Assembly: GCA_050943435.1 (NCBI GenBank)
Contig: JBMNPE010000003.1
Span: 1 to 34,800, forward strand
Reading direction: 5' to 3'
From: RGIG5675 sp050943435
Lineage (GTDB): Bacteria > Bacillota > Clostridia > Oscillospirales > Ruminococcaceae
DNA: 34,800 nt
Below, piece by piece: positions 25,221 to 33,024 of the stretch. The notes under the pieces are model-generated. The model ran no database searches and was not told the DNA's origin. It saw nothing but the letters and a program-made list of their open reading frames with translations. The position numbers and the translations under genes are program-made. Every line of letters begins with the position of its first letter. The first letter of the stretch is position 1.

Positions 25221-26981
25221 ATGCTGAAAATCCTGAAATATCTTAAAAAGAGGGAATGGATGTATGCAGCCTTCTGTGTGGTTTTTGTAGTCATACAGGT
25301 GTGGCTTGATCTAAAATTGCCCGATTACATGTCCGAGATCACAACCCTTGTGGAAACAGAAGGGTCTGCAATGAGCGACATCCTGAGTGCCGGATGGGGA
25401 ATGATAATCTGCGCTATCGGCTCCATGGCGGCATCAATTGTGACGGGTTTCTTTGCCGCAAAAACTGCTGCCGGACTTTCCCGGACGCTTCGTGAACTTG
25501 TGTATAACAAGACCCTGGACTTCTCTATGCAGGAAGTGCACAAATTCTCGGCCGACTCCCTTATCAACCGCACCACAAACGATGTAACCCAGATCCAGAC
25601 ACTTGTATCCATGGGCCTGCAGGCAATTATCAAGGCCCCGATACTTGCTGTATGGGCCATTGTCAAGATTGCGGGGAAGAGCTGGGAATGGACTCTCGCG
25701 ACAGCAGTTGCCGTGATAATTCTGATTATCGTGCTTGCTATTACGCTTGTGATTGCCGTTCCACGCTTCCAGAAGGTCCAGAAGCTCAACGACAAGCTCA
25801 ACACTGTCACCCGCGAACAGGTATCAGGTATCAGGGTAGTCCGCGCATACAACGCTGAACAGTACCAGGAAGACAAGTTTGACAAGCAGAATGAAGTGAT
25901 AACGGAAAACAACACCATTGCGAACCGGGTCATGGCCCTGATGTCCCCGACAATGTCGCTGCTCAACAGCGGACTGACGCTCGCTGTCTACTGGATCGGT
26001 GCCTATCTCATCGATGCGGCCGGAGAGGCGAGCAAGCTGTCGATCTTCTCTGACATGGTTGTGTTCTCCAACTACGCAATGCAGATTATCATGGCCTTCA
26101 TGCTGCTCAATATGATCTTCATCCTGCTTCCGCGTGCACAGGTCAGTGCAAACCGAATTGTAGAAGTGCTTGACACCCCGACATCCATACAGGACGGTGA
26201 AAAGACATCCGGTGCAGGGGAAACCGGGACGATTGAATTCAGGGATGTTACATTCCGCTATCCGGAAGCCGGAGGCAACGTGCTTGAGCATGTCTCCTTC
26301 AAAGTGAATAAAGGTGAAACGTGCGCTCTGATCGGCGCCACAGGGTCCGGAAAAACCACTGCTGTCAATCTGATTCCGCGCTTCTATGATGTCAGCGAAG
26401 GCGAAGTACTTGTTGACGGAGTCAATGTCAAGGAATACCGCCAGAAGGATCTGCGCAATAAGATCGGATATTGTTCCCAGAAAGCAAAACTTTTCTCCGG
26501 GACTGTAAAATCAAATATTCTCTTCGGCGAGAACGGCAGGGCTGCCGGCACTGATGAAGATGTTGAAAATGCCCTGGCTGTATCCAAGGCGGATGAATTT
26601 GTCACGAGGATGCACGGCGGTGTGGATGCTGCCATTTCCCAGAACGGCACAAATGTATCCGGAGGGCAGAAGCAGAGGATTTCCATTGCAAGGGCAGTGG
26701 CGCGGAAGCCCGAGATCTTCATCTTTGATGATTCCTTCTCAGCGCTTGACTATAAGACGGACAAGGAAGTCAGGAAGCAGCTTTCGGAAAAAACAGCTGA
26801 TGCGACAAAAATCATCGTTGCCCAGCGCATAAGCACAATCCGCGATGCTGACCAGATTCTCGTGCTTGAACACGGAAAGATAGTCGGCAAGGGAACCCAC
26901 GATGAACTGATGAAGAACTGCAAGGTATACCAGGAGATTGCATTGTCACAGCTTTCGAAGGAGGAACTCGAGGATGCGTGA
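25221..26981 (+). CDS. Heterodimeric ABC exporter, subunit with degenerate ATP site
   Basis: This 586-residue half-exporter has a six-helix membrane domain (about 1-310) and an ATPase domain. Walker A is GATGSGKT (372-379) and the signature is VSGGQ (479-483). The Walker B strand ends FDD, with Asp504 where the catalytic Glu should be, and the H-loop residue is Gln535 instead of His. These are the usual features of the non-catalytic half in heterodimeric exporters such as TM287/288 or BmrCD. AAAAAGGAG precedes ATG 25221. Its end overlaps the start of the partner gene by eight bases. Multidrug or lipid/peptide export is possible; the context with MATE and MarR genes favours a small toxic molecule. 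Confidence 0.95.
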   Translation: MLKILKYLKKREWMYAAFCVVFVVIQVWLDLKLPDYMSEITTLVETEGSAMSDILSAGWGMIICAIGSMAASIVTGFFAAKTAAGLSRTLRELVYNKTLDFSMQEVHKFSADSLINRTTNDVTQIQTLVSMGLQAIIKAPILAVWAIVKIAGKSWEWTLATAVAVIILIIVLAITLVIAVPRFQKVQKLNDKLNTVTREQVSGIRVVRAYNAEQYQEDKFDKQNEVITENNTIANRVMALMSPTMSLLNSGLTLAVYWIGAYLIDAAGEASKLSIFSDMVVFSNYAMQIIMAFMLLNMIFILLPRAQVSANRIVEVLDTPTSIQDGEKTSGAGETGTIEFRDVTFRYPEAGGNVLEHVSFKVNKGETCALIGATGSGKTTAVNLIPRFYDVSEGEVLVDGVNVKEYRQKDLRNKIGYCSQKAKLFSGTVKSNILFGENGRAAGTDEDVENALAVSKADEFVTRMHGGVDAAISQNGTNVSGGQKQRISIARAVARKPEIFIFDDSFSALDYKTDKEVRKQLSEKTADATKIIVAQRISTIRDADQILVLEHGKIVGKGTHDELMKNCKVYQEIALSQLSKEELEDA

Positions 26982-28728
26982 AAGGAAGAATCAGATGGAA
27001 CCGCTTAAGAAGTTTCTCAAATACATTAAAAAATTCAGATCCTGGATTTACGTCTCTGCCGTCCTTTCGCTGGTAGCGGCCATACTGAACCTCATCGGGC
27101 CCAATGCCCTGAGCAAGGTTACCGACCTTATCACCGAGGGCCTTTCAGGGGACATGAATCTGCTCTGGATAGGCAGGATCTGCATACTTCTCGCTGGCCT
27201 CTATGCACTTGGCTGGGCAGTCAACTACGTGGAAGGCTTCATAATGGCCACAGTGTCCCAGGACATCACAAAGTCCATGCGCACCGACATCTCAAGAAAA
27301 ATCGACAGACTTCCCCTGAGGTATTTCGACTCCCACGACACCGGGGACACCCTGTCCCTCGTCACAAACGACGTCGATACCGTGGGCCAGATGCTCAATC
27401 AGTCCCTGTCTACAATAATTCTGAACGTGGCACTGCTGGTCGGAGCGACGATCATGATGCTTGTGACGAACTGGAAAATGGCGCTGCTAGGCATTCTCTC
27501 TGCAGTAATTGGATTTGCGATTGTGCTGATGATCATTTCAAAGTCACAGGGCTACTTTTCCCAGCAGCAGAAGGAGCTTGGCAGCCTGAACGGGCATATT
27601 GAAGAGACATACGGCGGACTGCTTGTCATTAAAGCCTATAACAGCCAGAATGCCTCCCGCAGGACTTTCAGGGAGAAGAATGAAAAGCTTTACACGGCCA
27701 ACTGGAAGTCCACATATCTTTCCGGAATCATGCAGCCGCTGATGATGTTCATCGGAAACCTGGCCTATGTCGTTGTCTGCATTACAGGCGCTGTGCTTGC
27801 CATGAGAGGCGAGATTACATTCGGCGTGATTGTCGCTTTCATGCTGTATATCAGAAACTTCACCAATCCTCTGCAGAACCTTGCACAGGCATTCAGCTCT
27901 ATGCAGTCCATGATCGCTGCATGCGATCGAATCTTCACATTCCTGGAAGAAGAGGAGATGGAAGACGAATCAAATAAGACGGCAACCCTCAAATATGTGA
28001 AAGGTGATGTCGCATTTGATCATGTGAAATTCGGCTACACGGAAAACCGCGAAATCATCCATGACTTTACCACAAATATAAAGGCGGGCCAGAAAGTTGC
28101 CATTGTCGGACCAACGGGAGCCGGCAAGACGACGATAGTCAATCTGCTGATGCGGTTCTACGATGTCAACAGCGGCAGGATCACAATAGACAATGTCAAT
28201 ACCATGGACATGAAGCGAGAAACCGTACATGACATCTTCGGGATGGTTCTGCAGGACACATGGCTGATGGAAGGAACGGTCAGAGAAAATCTTGTCTACA
28301 ACAAGAAGAATGTTTCTGACCAGAGGCTTGATGAGGTTTGCGAGGCGGTCGGACTTTCTGACCTTATCAAACAGCTCCCCAATGGATATGACACAGTTCT
28401 GAACGGGGATGCCGGAATTTCAGCAGGCCAAAAACAGCTGATCACCATAGCAAGGGCCATGATTGCCAATTCTCCGCTGATGATTCTGGATGAGGCAACT
28501 TCTTCTGTTGATACAAGAACAGAACAAAAGGTCCAGAAAGCAATGGATCTTCTCACCCAGGGACGCACTTCCTTTGTCATTGCTCACCGCCTTTCGACAA
28601 TAAAAAATGCTGACTGCATCCTCGTCATGAAGGATGGGGACATAATTGAAACTGGCACTCATGACCAGCTGATGGACAAGGGAGGCTTTTATGCGGAACT
28701 CTACAACAGCCAGTTTGCGTCAGCCTGA
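26974..28728 (+). CDS. Heterodimeric ABC exporter, catalytic subunit
   Basis: This 584-residue half-exporter pairs with the preceding gene. After its six-helix membrane domain, Walker A is GPTGAGKT (379-386) and Walker B ends LDE with catalytic Glu507, followed by the H-loop in IAHRLST. The signature is ISAGQ (482-486), one Gly changed to Ala. Since each ATP site joins Walker motifs of one subunit to the signature of the other, the weak signature here falls in the same site as the Asp504/Gln535 of the partner, leaving one full catalytic site. I chose ATG 26974 because AAGGAGG (26958-26964) is nine bases upstream; ATG 26995 is an alternative with its own AGGA. Confidence 0.95.
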   Translation: MRERKNQMEPLKKFLKYIKKFRSWIYVSAVLSLVAAILNLIGPNALSKVTDLITEGLSGDMNLLWIGRICILLAGLYALGWAVNYVEGFIMATVSQDITKSMRTDISRKIDRLPLRYFDSHDTGDTLSLVTNDVDTVGQMLNQSLSTIILNVALLVGATIMMLVTNWKMALLGILSAVIGFAIVLMIISKSQGYFSQQQKELGSLNGHIEETYGGLLVIKAYNSQNASRRTFREKNEKLYTANWKSTYLSGIMQPLMMFIGNLAYVVVCITGAVLAMRGEITFGVIVAFMLYIRNFTNPLQNLAQAFSSMQSMIAACDRIFTFLEEEEMEDESNKTATLKYVKGDVAFDHVKFGYTENREIIHDFTTNIKAGQKVAIVGPTGAGKTTIVNLLMRFYDVNSGRITIDNVNTMDMKRETVHDIFGMVLQDTWLMEGTVRENLVYNKKNVSDQRLDEVCEAVGLSDLIKQLPNGYDTVLNGDAGISAGQKQLITIARAMIANSPLMILDEATSSVDTRTEQKVQKAMDLLTQGRTSFVIAHRLSTIKNADCILVMKDGDIIETGTHDQLMDKGGFYAELYNSQFASA

Positions 28729-29107
28729 CAACTGCAGCATGCCGGATGAAAATTTTAGACAAGAGGATGCTGTCATCAACCTCTGACAGCATTCTCCAGA
28801 GAATAAACGGCAGAAAGGGGCTGCAGATAATTACTACACAGTTTGAGCCCGGATTTTCTGCAGCTTCTCTTTCTTGTTGATCGGCCCTGTGCTGTAGATA
28901 AATCTTTTACATATGGTATACAAAGAAAATCTTCCCACGCTTCTGCGGTGAATGCAGGTCAAAAGGGGATACCTGAGCAGACAGAAAAGTTTGAAAATCA
29001 TCTGAAAGAATGCACTGATTCTCGGGACTTCCAAAGAACTGTTGCGAACCAAATGTGGACGAATATAGAAAGAAGACGAAGCTGTAAGAGACAGATTCCC
29101 AAAAAAG
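28729..29107. other. Intergenic gap between the ABC operon and marR 2
   Basis: This stretch is more AT-rich than its flanks. Apart from the hairpin at 28763-28796 I find nothing with good support. A 93-codon frame (28843-29124) opens with TTG, lacks a ribosome binding site, runs into the marR operator and has no recognisable composition, so I treat the gap as non-coding. Confidence 0.5.
28763..28796 (+). terminator. Long hairpin after the ABC operon, no T-run
   Basis: A 13-bp stem with one G-T pair, GAGGATGCTGTCA (28763-28775) / TGACAGCATTCTC (28784-28796), and an eight-base loop. It sits 34 bases after the ABC stop. No T-run follows, so it may protect the mRNA 3' end or need Rho rather than act as an intrinsic terminator. 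Confidence 0.5.
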
Positions 29108-29123
29108 CAATAGCATGCTATTG
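29108..29123 (+). promoter_or_regulatory. Perfect 16-bp palindrome, probable MarR operator before marR 2
   Basis: CAATAGCATGCTATTG is its own reverse complement and contains the ATAGC/GCTAT arms found at 23129-23153 and 29611-29622. It overlaps by three bases a possible -35 (TTGAAA, 29121-29126) that is 17 bp from TATATA (29144-29149), so autoregulation of marR 2 is likely. Confidence 0.78.
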
Positions 29124-29155
29124 AAATGCAGAATGGGGTATGTTATATATAAGTC

Positions 29156-29593
29156 ATGAAGCAGTCAGATGAATTTCCTACGGAGTGCGGTTACCTGATA
29201 AAGCAGATCTCCGATGGAATGGGGAAAAAAGCAAATAATCAGCTGAGGGAACATGGCCTCACAATGATGCAGGCCAGTATCCTGGACTTTTTGCAGCGAA
29301 GCGGGGGAGATGTGCCCCTTAAGAAGATAGAAACAAATTTCCGCATTTCCCAGCCGACTGTCTCCGGCCTGTGCCACCGGATGGAGCAGAAAGGACTTAT
29401 TGAACTGCATGAGGATCCTTCCAACATGAGCGCAAAGACTGCTAGACTGACGGAAAAAGGAGCAGCACTCATTAAAGATGCAGGAAAAGAAACAGCCAGC
29501 ATGGAGGAAACCCTTCTTAACGGGATGGATCAGATGCAGAAAGAGGAACTGCAGTCACTGCTGAAAAAAATCCTGAATAATCTGAGCGATTAA
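29156..29593 (+). CDS. MarR-family regulator 2
   Basis: This 145-residue MarR-type winged helix-turn-helix protein has its recognition region at IETNFRISQPTVSGLCHRMEQKG (split over about 60-82), then ARLTEKGAALIKDAG and a C-terminal dimer helix ending LNNLSD. It is a paralogue of the regulator at 24583. It lies downstream of a perfect ATAGC palindrome and upstream of the flavoprotein and hydrogenase genes. No ribosome binding site is convincing. If the TATATA at 29144-29149 is the -10, the transcript would start at or beside the ATG, making it nearly leaderless. The ligand is unknown. Confidence 0.92.
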   Translation: MKQSDEFPTECGYLIKQISDGMGKKANNQLREHGLTMMQASILDFLQRSGGDVPLKKIETNFRISQPTVSGLCHRMEQKGLIELHEDPSNMSAKTARLTEKGAALIKDAGKETASMEETLLNGMDQMQKEELQSLLKKILNNLSD

Positions 29594-29610
29594 ATTTTTT
29601 GAGCAAAGAC

Positions 29611-29622
29611 ATAGCATGCTAT
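29611..29622 (+). promoter_or_regulatory. ATAGC palindrome, probable MarR operator before the flavoprotein gene
   Basis: ATAGCATGCTAT is a perfect 12-bp palindrome, identical to the core of the site at 29108-29123. It lies 18 bases after the marR 2 stop and 21 bases before the flavoprotein start. The promoter there is not clear; TTGAGC at 29599 and TATTAC at 29620 are poor matches. Confidence 0.75.
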
Positions 29623-29643
29623 TACTTTAAGGAGGATCAGAAT

Positions 29644-31209
29644 ATGGAACAATTTGACAAAACAACAGATGTATTGGTAATCGGGGCTGGTGGATCGGGG
29701 CTGCCAGCAGCTCTGTCTGCAAAGCAGGCCGGTGCCGAAAATGTCCTGGTGATCGACCGTAGAAAGGTGGTCGGCGGCACCGGTGCAATTATCGGGCACA
29801 TGTTTGCAGTCGAGTCCCCGGCGCAGAAGAGAGCTGGAGTACATATTACCAATGATGAAGTATACAGAAGGCATATGGAATGCGCGCACTGGGCATGCGA
29901 CGCGCGCATGGCCCGTGACTTTATCAATAACTCAGGTAAGATTGCCGAATGGCTGGAAACCATTCCGGGAATCCGCTTCAACCATGTAAGTGCGACTTCC
30001 GGAACCCATTACAAGACCTCTCTTTCCATTACCCAGGACAACATCATGCCTGTGACCGGGAGAGTCATCACAGACTCGATAGCCAAGGAATGCAAGAGAT
30101 TAGGCGTTGAATTCATGATGGGGACCAGAGTCCGCAGTCTTATCAAGGATGGTGACAGGAAGGTCGTAGGTGTTTATGCGACAAAAAAGAATGCTGAGAT
30201 GAGAATCGGTGCTAAAGCCGTTATCGTGGCTACCGGTTCAATCACCGGCAACCCGGAGCTTCGCAAGAAGTTCTATCCGGAAGCAAACTTTGATAACACT
30301 GAGATTACAGCATCCTATCCATGGGTCAACGGCGACGGCTATCTGATGACCCAGGAGGCAGGTGCCCTCAAAGATCCGCTGATGACCAGACTGTACATCG
30401 GCCCGACTGTCACAGGGCATATGTTCATGCAGATGTATCTCAGCCGTCCATATGATTATCTGCTCAACAAGTTCGGAATGAGATTCGTCAATGAAGATCT
30501 GTTCATCACGAATGACGACCATTCAATGCTGGGAAGCGCTGTTGACAGGCAGCCTCTGCACCTGTGCTATGGCCTGATGGATTCGGATACGCTGCATACA
30601 ATGGTTGAGCGCCAGGAAGTTCTCAACAACTTCGAGGGCATGTTCGGTCAGCAGGTTGATGAAGATTTCTATGAAAAGGCGGCCGATGTGGATCCCCAGA
30701 AGATGGTCGGGGAAGGTGCAAATAACCCGTGTGCCTGGCTGGACACTCTGGAAGAGAATCTGAATAAATTTGCTTCGGATGGAAGCGGTCTTGTGTGCAA
30801 GGCAGATACAGTTGATGAACTGGCAGCCTTTATCGGGTGTGACAAGGAAGACCTGCAGGCCCAGATTGACCGGATCAATGAGAACGCGGCCAATCATTAT
30901 GATGCAGAATTCCTGAAAGATCCAAAATGGGTGTATCCGGTCAAGACGCCGCCGTACTACCTTGTCAAGAGTGAGACTATCTTCCTTGATTCCATTTTCG
31001 GCGGCATCCGTGTCGACAACAGGATGAGGGTTCTTCATGAATCCAATGAGCCGTTTGAAGGACTGTATGCAGCAGGAATAGGCGTATCCGGATTTATCGG
31101 ATCACACGGATTAGGCGCTCTGGACGGAACGGCATTCGGGAGTTCGGTTTACTCCGGCTACACCGCAGGAAAACAGGCTGCAGGATATTGCAGGAAGATT
31201 TCCGATTAA
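29644..31209 (+). CDS. FAD-dependent oxidoreductase, fumarate-reductase/flavocytochrome-c-like
   Basis: This 521-residue flavoprotein has the Rossmann FAD motif G14-A-G16-G-S-G19 with acidic Asp38 at the end of strand 2, then VVGGTGA. The C-terminal FAD-closing block is GLYAAGIGVSGFIGSHGLGALDGTAFG. The fold is that of the FAD_binding_2 family (fumarate reductase flavoprotein, ketosteroid dehydrogenase, urocanate reductase). The substrate-site HPT motif of fumarate reductases is not seen; RLYIGPTVTGHMF stands there, so the substrate is probably not fumarate. No FMN-binding domain or signal peptide is present, so it is cytoplasmic and needs an external electron donor. AAGGAGG precedes ATG 29644. 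A multi-cluster [FeFe] hydrogenase follows as the obvious candidate partner. Confidence 0.9.
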   Translation: MEQFDKTTDVLVIGAGGSGLPAALSAKQAGAENVLVIDRRKVVGGTGAIIGHMFAVESPAQKRAGVHITNDEVYRRHMECAHWACDARMARDFINNSGKIAEWLETIPGIRFNHVSATSGTHYKTSLSITQDNIMPVTGRVITDSIAKECKRLGVEFMMGTRVRSLIKDGDRKVVGVYATKKNAEMRIGAKAVIVATGSITGNPELRKKFYPEANFDNTEITASYPWVNGDGYLMTQEAGALKDPLMTRLYIGPTVTGHMFMQMYLSRPYDYLLNKFGMRFVNEDLFITNDDHSMLGSAVDRQPLHLCYGLMDSDTLHTMVERQEVLNNFEGMFGQQVDEDFYEKAADVDPQKMVGEGANNPCAWLDTLEENLNKFASDGSGLVCKADTVDELAAFIGCDKEDLQAQIDRINENAANHYDAEFLKDPKWVYPVKTPPYYLVKSETIFLDSIFGGIRVDNRMRVLHESNEPFEGLYAAGIGVSGFIGSHGLGALDGTAFGSSVYSGYTAGKQAAGYCRKISD

Positions 31210-31221
31210 ATTATTAAGGCA

Positions 31222-31256
31222 CACTTCCTGCCGGGGAGATATCCGGGCAGGAAGTG
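31222..31256 (+). repeat. Stem-loop between flavoprotein and hydrogenase genes
   Basis: Perfect 11-bp inverted repeat CACTTCCTGCC (31222-31232) / GGCAGGAAGTG (31246-31256) with a 13-base loop, 12 bases after the flavoprotein stop. No T-run follows, and the hydrogenase ribosome site AAAGGAGGG begins a few bases later. It probably tunes mRNA stability or relative expression within one transcript rather than ending it. Confidence 0.65.
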
Positions 31257-31275
31257 AGCAAAGGAGGGAACGCAC

Positions 31276-32835
31276 ATGGGGATAGTAGTGGATTATGACC
31301 TCTGCACGGGATGCGGGGACTGCGTCCCAAAATGCACCCATAATGCCATGCGGCTTAATGGAAAGCATCTGATTGTTGACAACAGGTTCTGCGTTGACTG
31401 CGGTATCTGTATTGACTACTGCCCCAGTGAAGCGCTGGATCTGACAGAAAACGTAGTAGGAGATACACACGAGGAGAAGGAAATAGATGAGACCGGCGTG
31501 GATCGTGTATATATCTCTCCTGATAATCCCTGCATCATGCGGCTGGAAGGCTGCAATGACTGCCACAGCTGTGTAAAGACCTGCAGAAAAAGGGAAAACA
31601 AAGTTCAGGACGAAAACTGCAATGTATGCCTGGGATGCGGGCAGTGTATTCATACCTGTGAGAAAAACGTCCTGAAACCAAAGGACAGCCTGCCGAAGGT
31701 GCTGGATATGCTGAAATCAGGGAGAACATGCATTGCATACACTTCTCCGGCAACAAGAGTCGCACTGGGTGATCCTTTTGGGGATAAACCAGGTAAAAAC
31801 AACGAGGGAAAGCTGGTCAACGCCCTGCGGAAGATGGGATTCAGGTATGTACTTGATGTCAACTTCGCAGCAGATGTAACAATCATGGAGGAGGCGGCCG
31901 AGCTTGTAGAGAGGCTGAAAGGGAATGGAAAGCTGCCTATGTTTACAAGCTGCTGCCCCTCCTGGGTAAAATATGCAGAGTATTTTTATCCGGATATATT
32001 GGACCATATTTCTACCTGTAAAAGCCCTATCGGCATGGAAGGTGCCCTGATCGATGCTTATTACTGTAAACAGATGAATCTGAATCCGGATGACATTTAC
32101 ACAGTTGCAATTACACCATGCACGGCTAAAAAGGGCGAGATCCGTAGGAAAGAGATCACCGGTACAGATGATGTGCTTACCATTCAGGAATTATCTGAAT
32201 GGATAAAAGAAAATCTTGACTTCAATAAACTTGACCAGAATGACACTTTTGATTCGTTCATGGGGACAGGATCCGGTGCCGGAGCAATCTTCGGAAATAC
32301 CGGAGGCGTCATGGAAGCAGCCATACGCACTGCCTATCATATGATCACTGGAGAGGAAATCGATGTATCCCTTCTCAAGCCTCTGCATGGAATGGGTGAT
32401 AGAAAGGAAGTTACTCTGGATATCTCCGGAACTACACTTAAAGCTGTGGTAATCAATGAAATGAGCAATGCCATTGATGTCCTGGACAGTGTGCGCAGCG
32501 GGACATGTGAATATCAGTTCATCGAAATTATGAATTGCCGCGGGGGCTGTATAGGAGGCGGTGGCCAGCCGCTGTTGAGCGAAGAGGATGAGTTTTATGT
32601 GAAGAAGAATAGGATCGAGAGTCTGTACGCCAAGGACCAGGAAAGCAGATATCGAACTTCACACTCTAATCCCGAAGTGATTGCCTTGTATAAAAAATAT
32701 TTGAAAACACCTGGAAGCGAAGAAGCGAAGAAAATTCTACATACAGTCTACACTGACAGGACAGATGAACTTAAACGTCTTGTTGCCTTGGGACCATGTC
32801 CTGATGGGCATAAACCGAAAGAGGATGCAAATTGA
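31276..32835 (+). CDS. [FeFe] hydrogenase with N-terminal ferredoxin-like clusters
   Basis: This 519-residue protein has Cys motifs for about four [4Fe-4S] clusters, then an H-cluster domain and a small-subunit-like tail. The ferredoxin part has C10-C13-C16-C20 and C39-C42-C45-C49. A second pair has C93-C96-C99-C103 and C115/C118-C121-C124-C128. The H-cluster ligands are all present: L1 TSCCPSW, L2 TPCTAKKGE and L3 EIMNCRGGCIGGGGQP. L2 has Thr for the common Met and L3 has MNCRGGC for MACPGGC, so it diverges from textbook HydA. The C-terminus SHSNPEVIALYKKYL matches the small-subunit domain. It should oxidise or make H2 and pass electrons through its clusters. The maturases HydE, HydF and HydG are not in this window. 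AAAGGAGGG precedes ATG 31276. Confidence 0.93.
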   Translation: MGIVVDYDLCTGCGDCVPKCTHNAMRLNGKHLIVDNRFCVDCGICIDYCPSEALDLTENVVGDTHEEKEIDETGVDRVYISPDNPCIMRLEGCNDCHSCVKTCRKRENKVQDENCNVCLGCGQCIHTCEKNVLKPKDSLPKVLDMLKSGRTCIAYTSPATRVALGDPFGDKPGKNNEGKLVNALRKMGFRYVLDVNFAADVTIMEEAAELVERLKGNGKLPMFTSCCPSWVKYAEYFYPDILDHISTCKSPIGMEGALIDAYYCKQMNLNPDDIYTVAITPCTAKKGEIRRKEITGTDDVLTIQELSEWIKENLDFNKLDQNDTFDSFMGTGSGAGAIFGNTGGVMEAAIRTAYHMITGEEIDVSLLKPLHGMGDRKEVTLDISGTTLKAVVINEMSNAIDVLDSVRSGTCEYQFIEIMNCRGGCIGGGGQPLLSEEDEFYVKKNRIESLYAKDQESRYRTSHSNPEVIALYKKYLKTPGSEEAKKILHTVYTDRTDELKRLVALGPCPDGHKPKEDAN

Positions 32836-33024
32836 TAATAGGTGATATTGTAAATAGCATTTATTCTGTGGACTATAAAATACATTGAAAATAAATTGCC
32901 ATATCTATGAAATTTTAATGATTAGAGTATTCAGCACTGTCTGATCAAAAAATACAGAATTGAACTATGAGAAACAGCAGTATTGCTGCAGTATTTCCAG
33001 TTTTGCTTAATGATTATTATTCAC

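Noticed and set aside
28843..29124. 93-codon frame in the gap before marR 2
   Set aside because: TTG start without a ribosome site, no recognisable composition, and it runs through the MarR operator.
32852..32862. AAATAGCATTT near 32850 as a further MarR operator
   Set aside because: Only the left half-site matches; the right arm is missing and no gene starts downstream on the plus strand.
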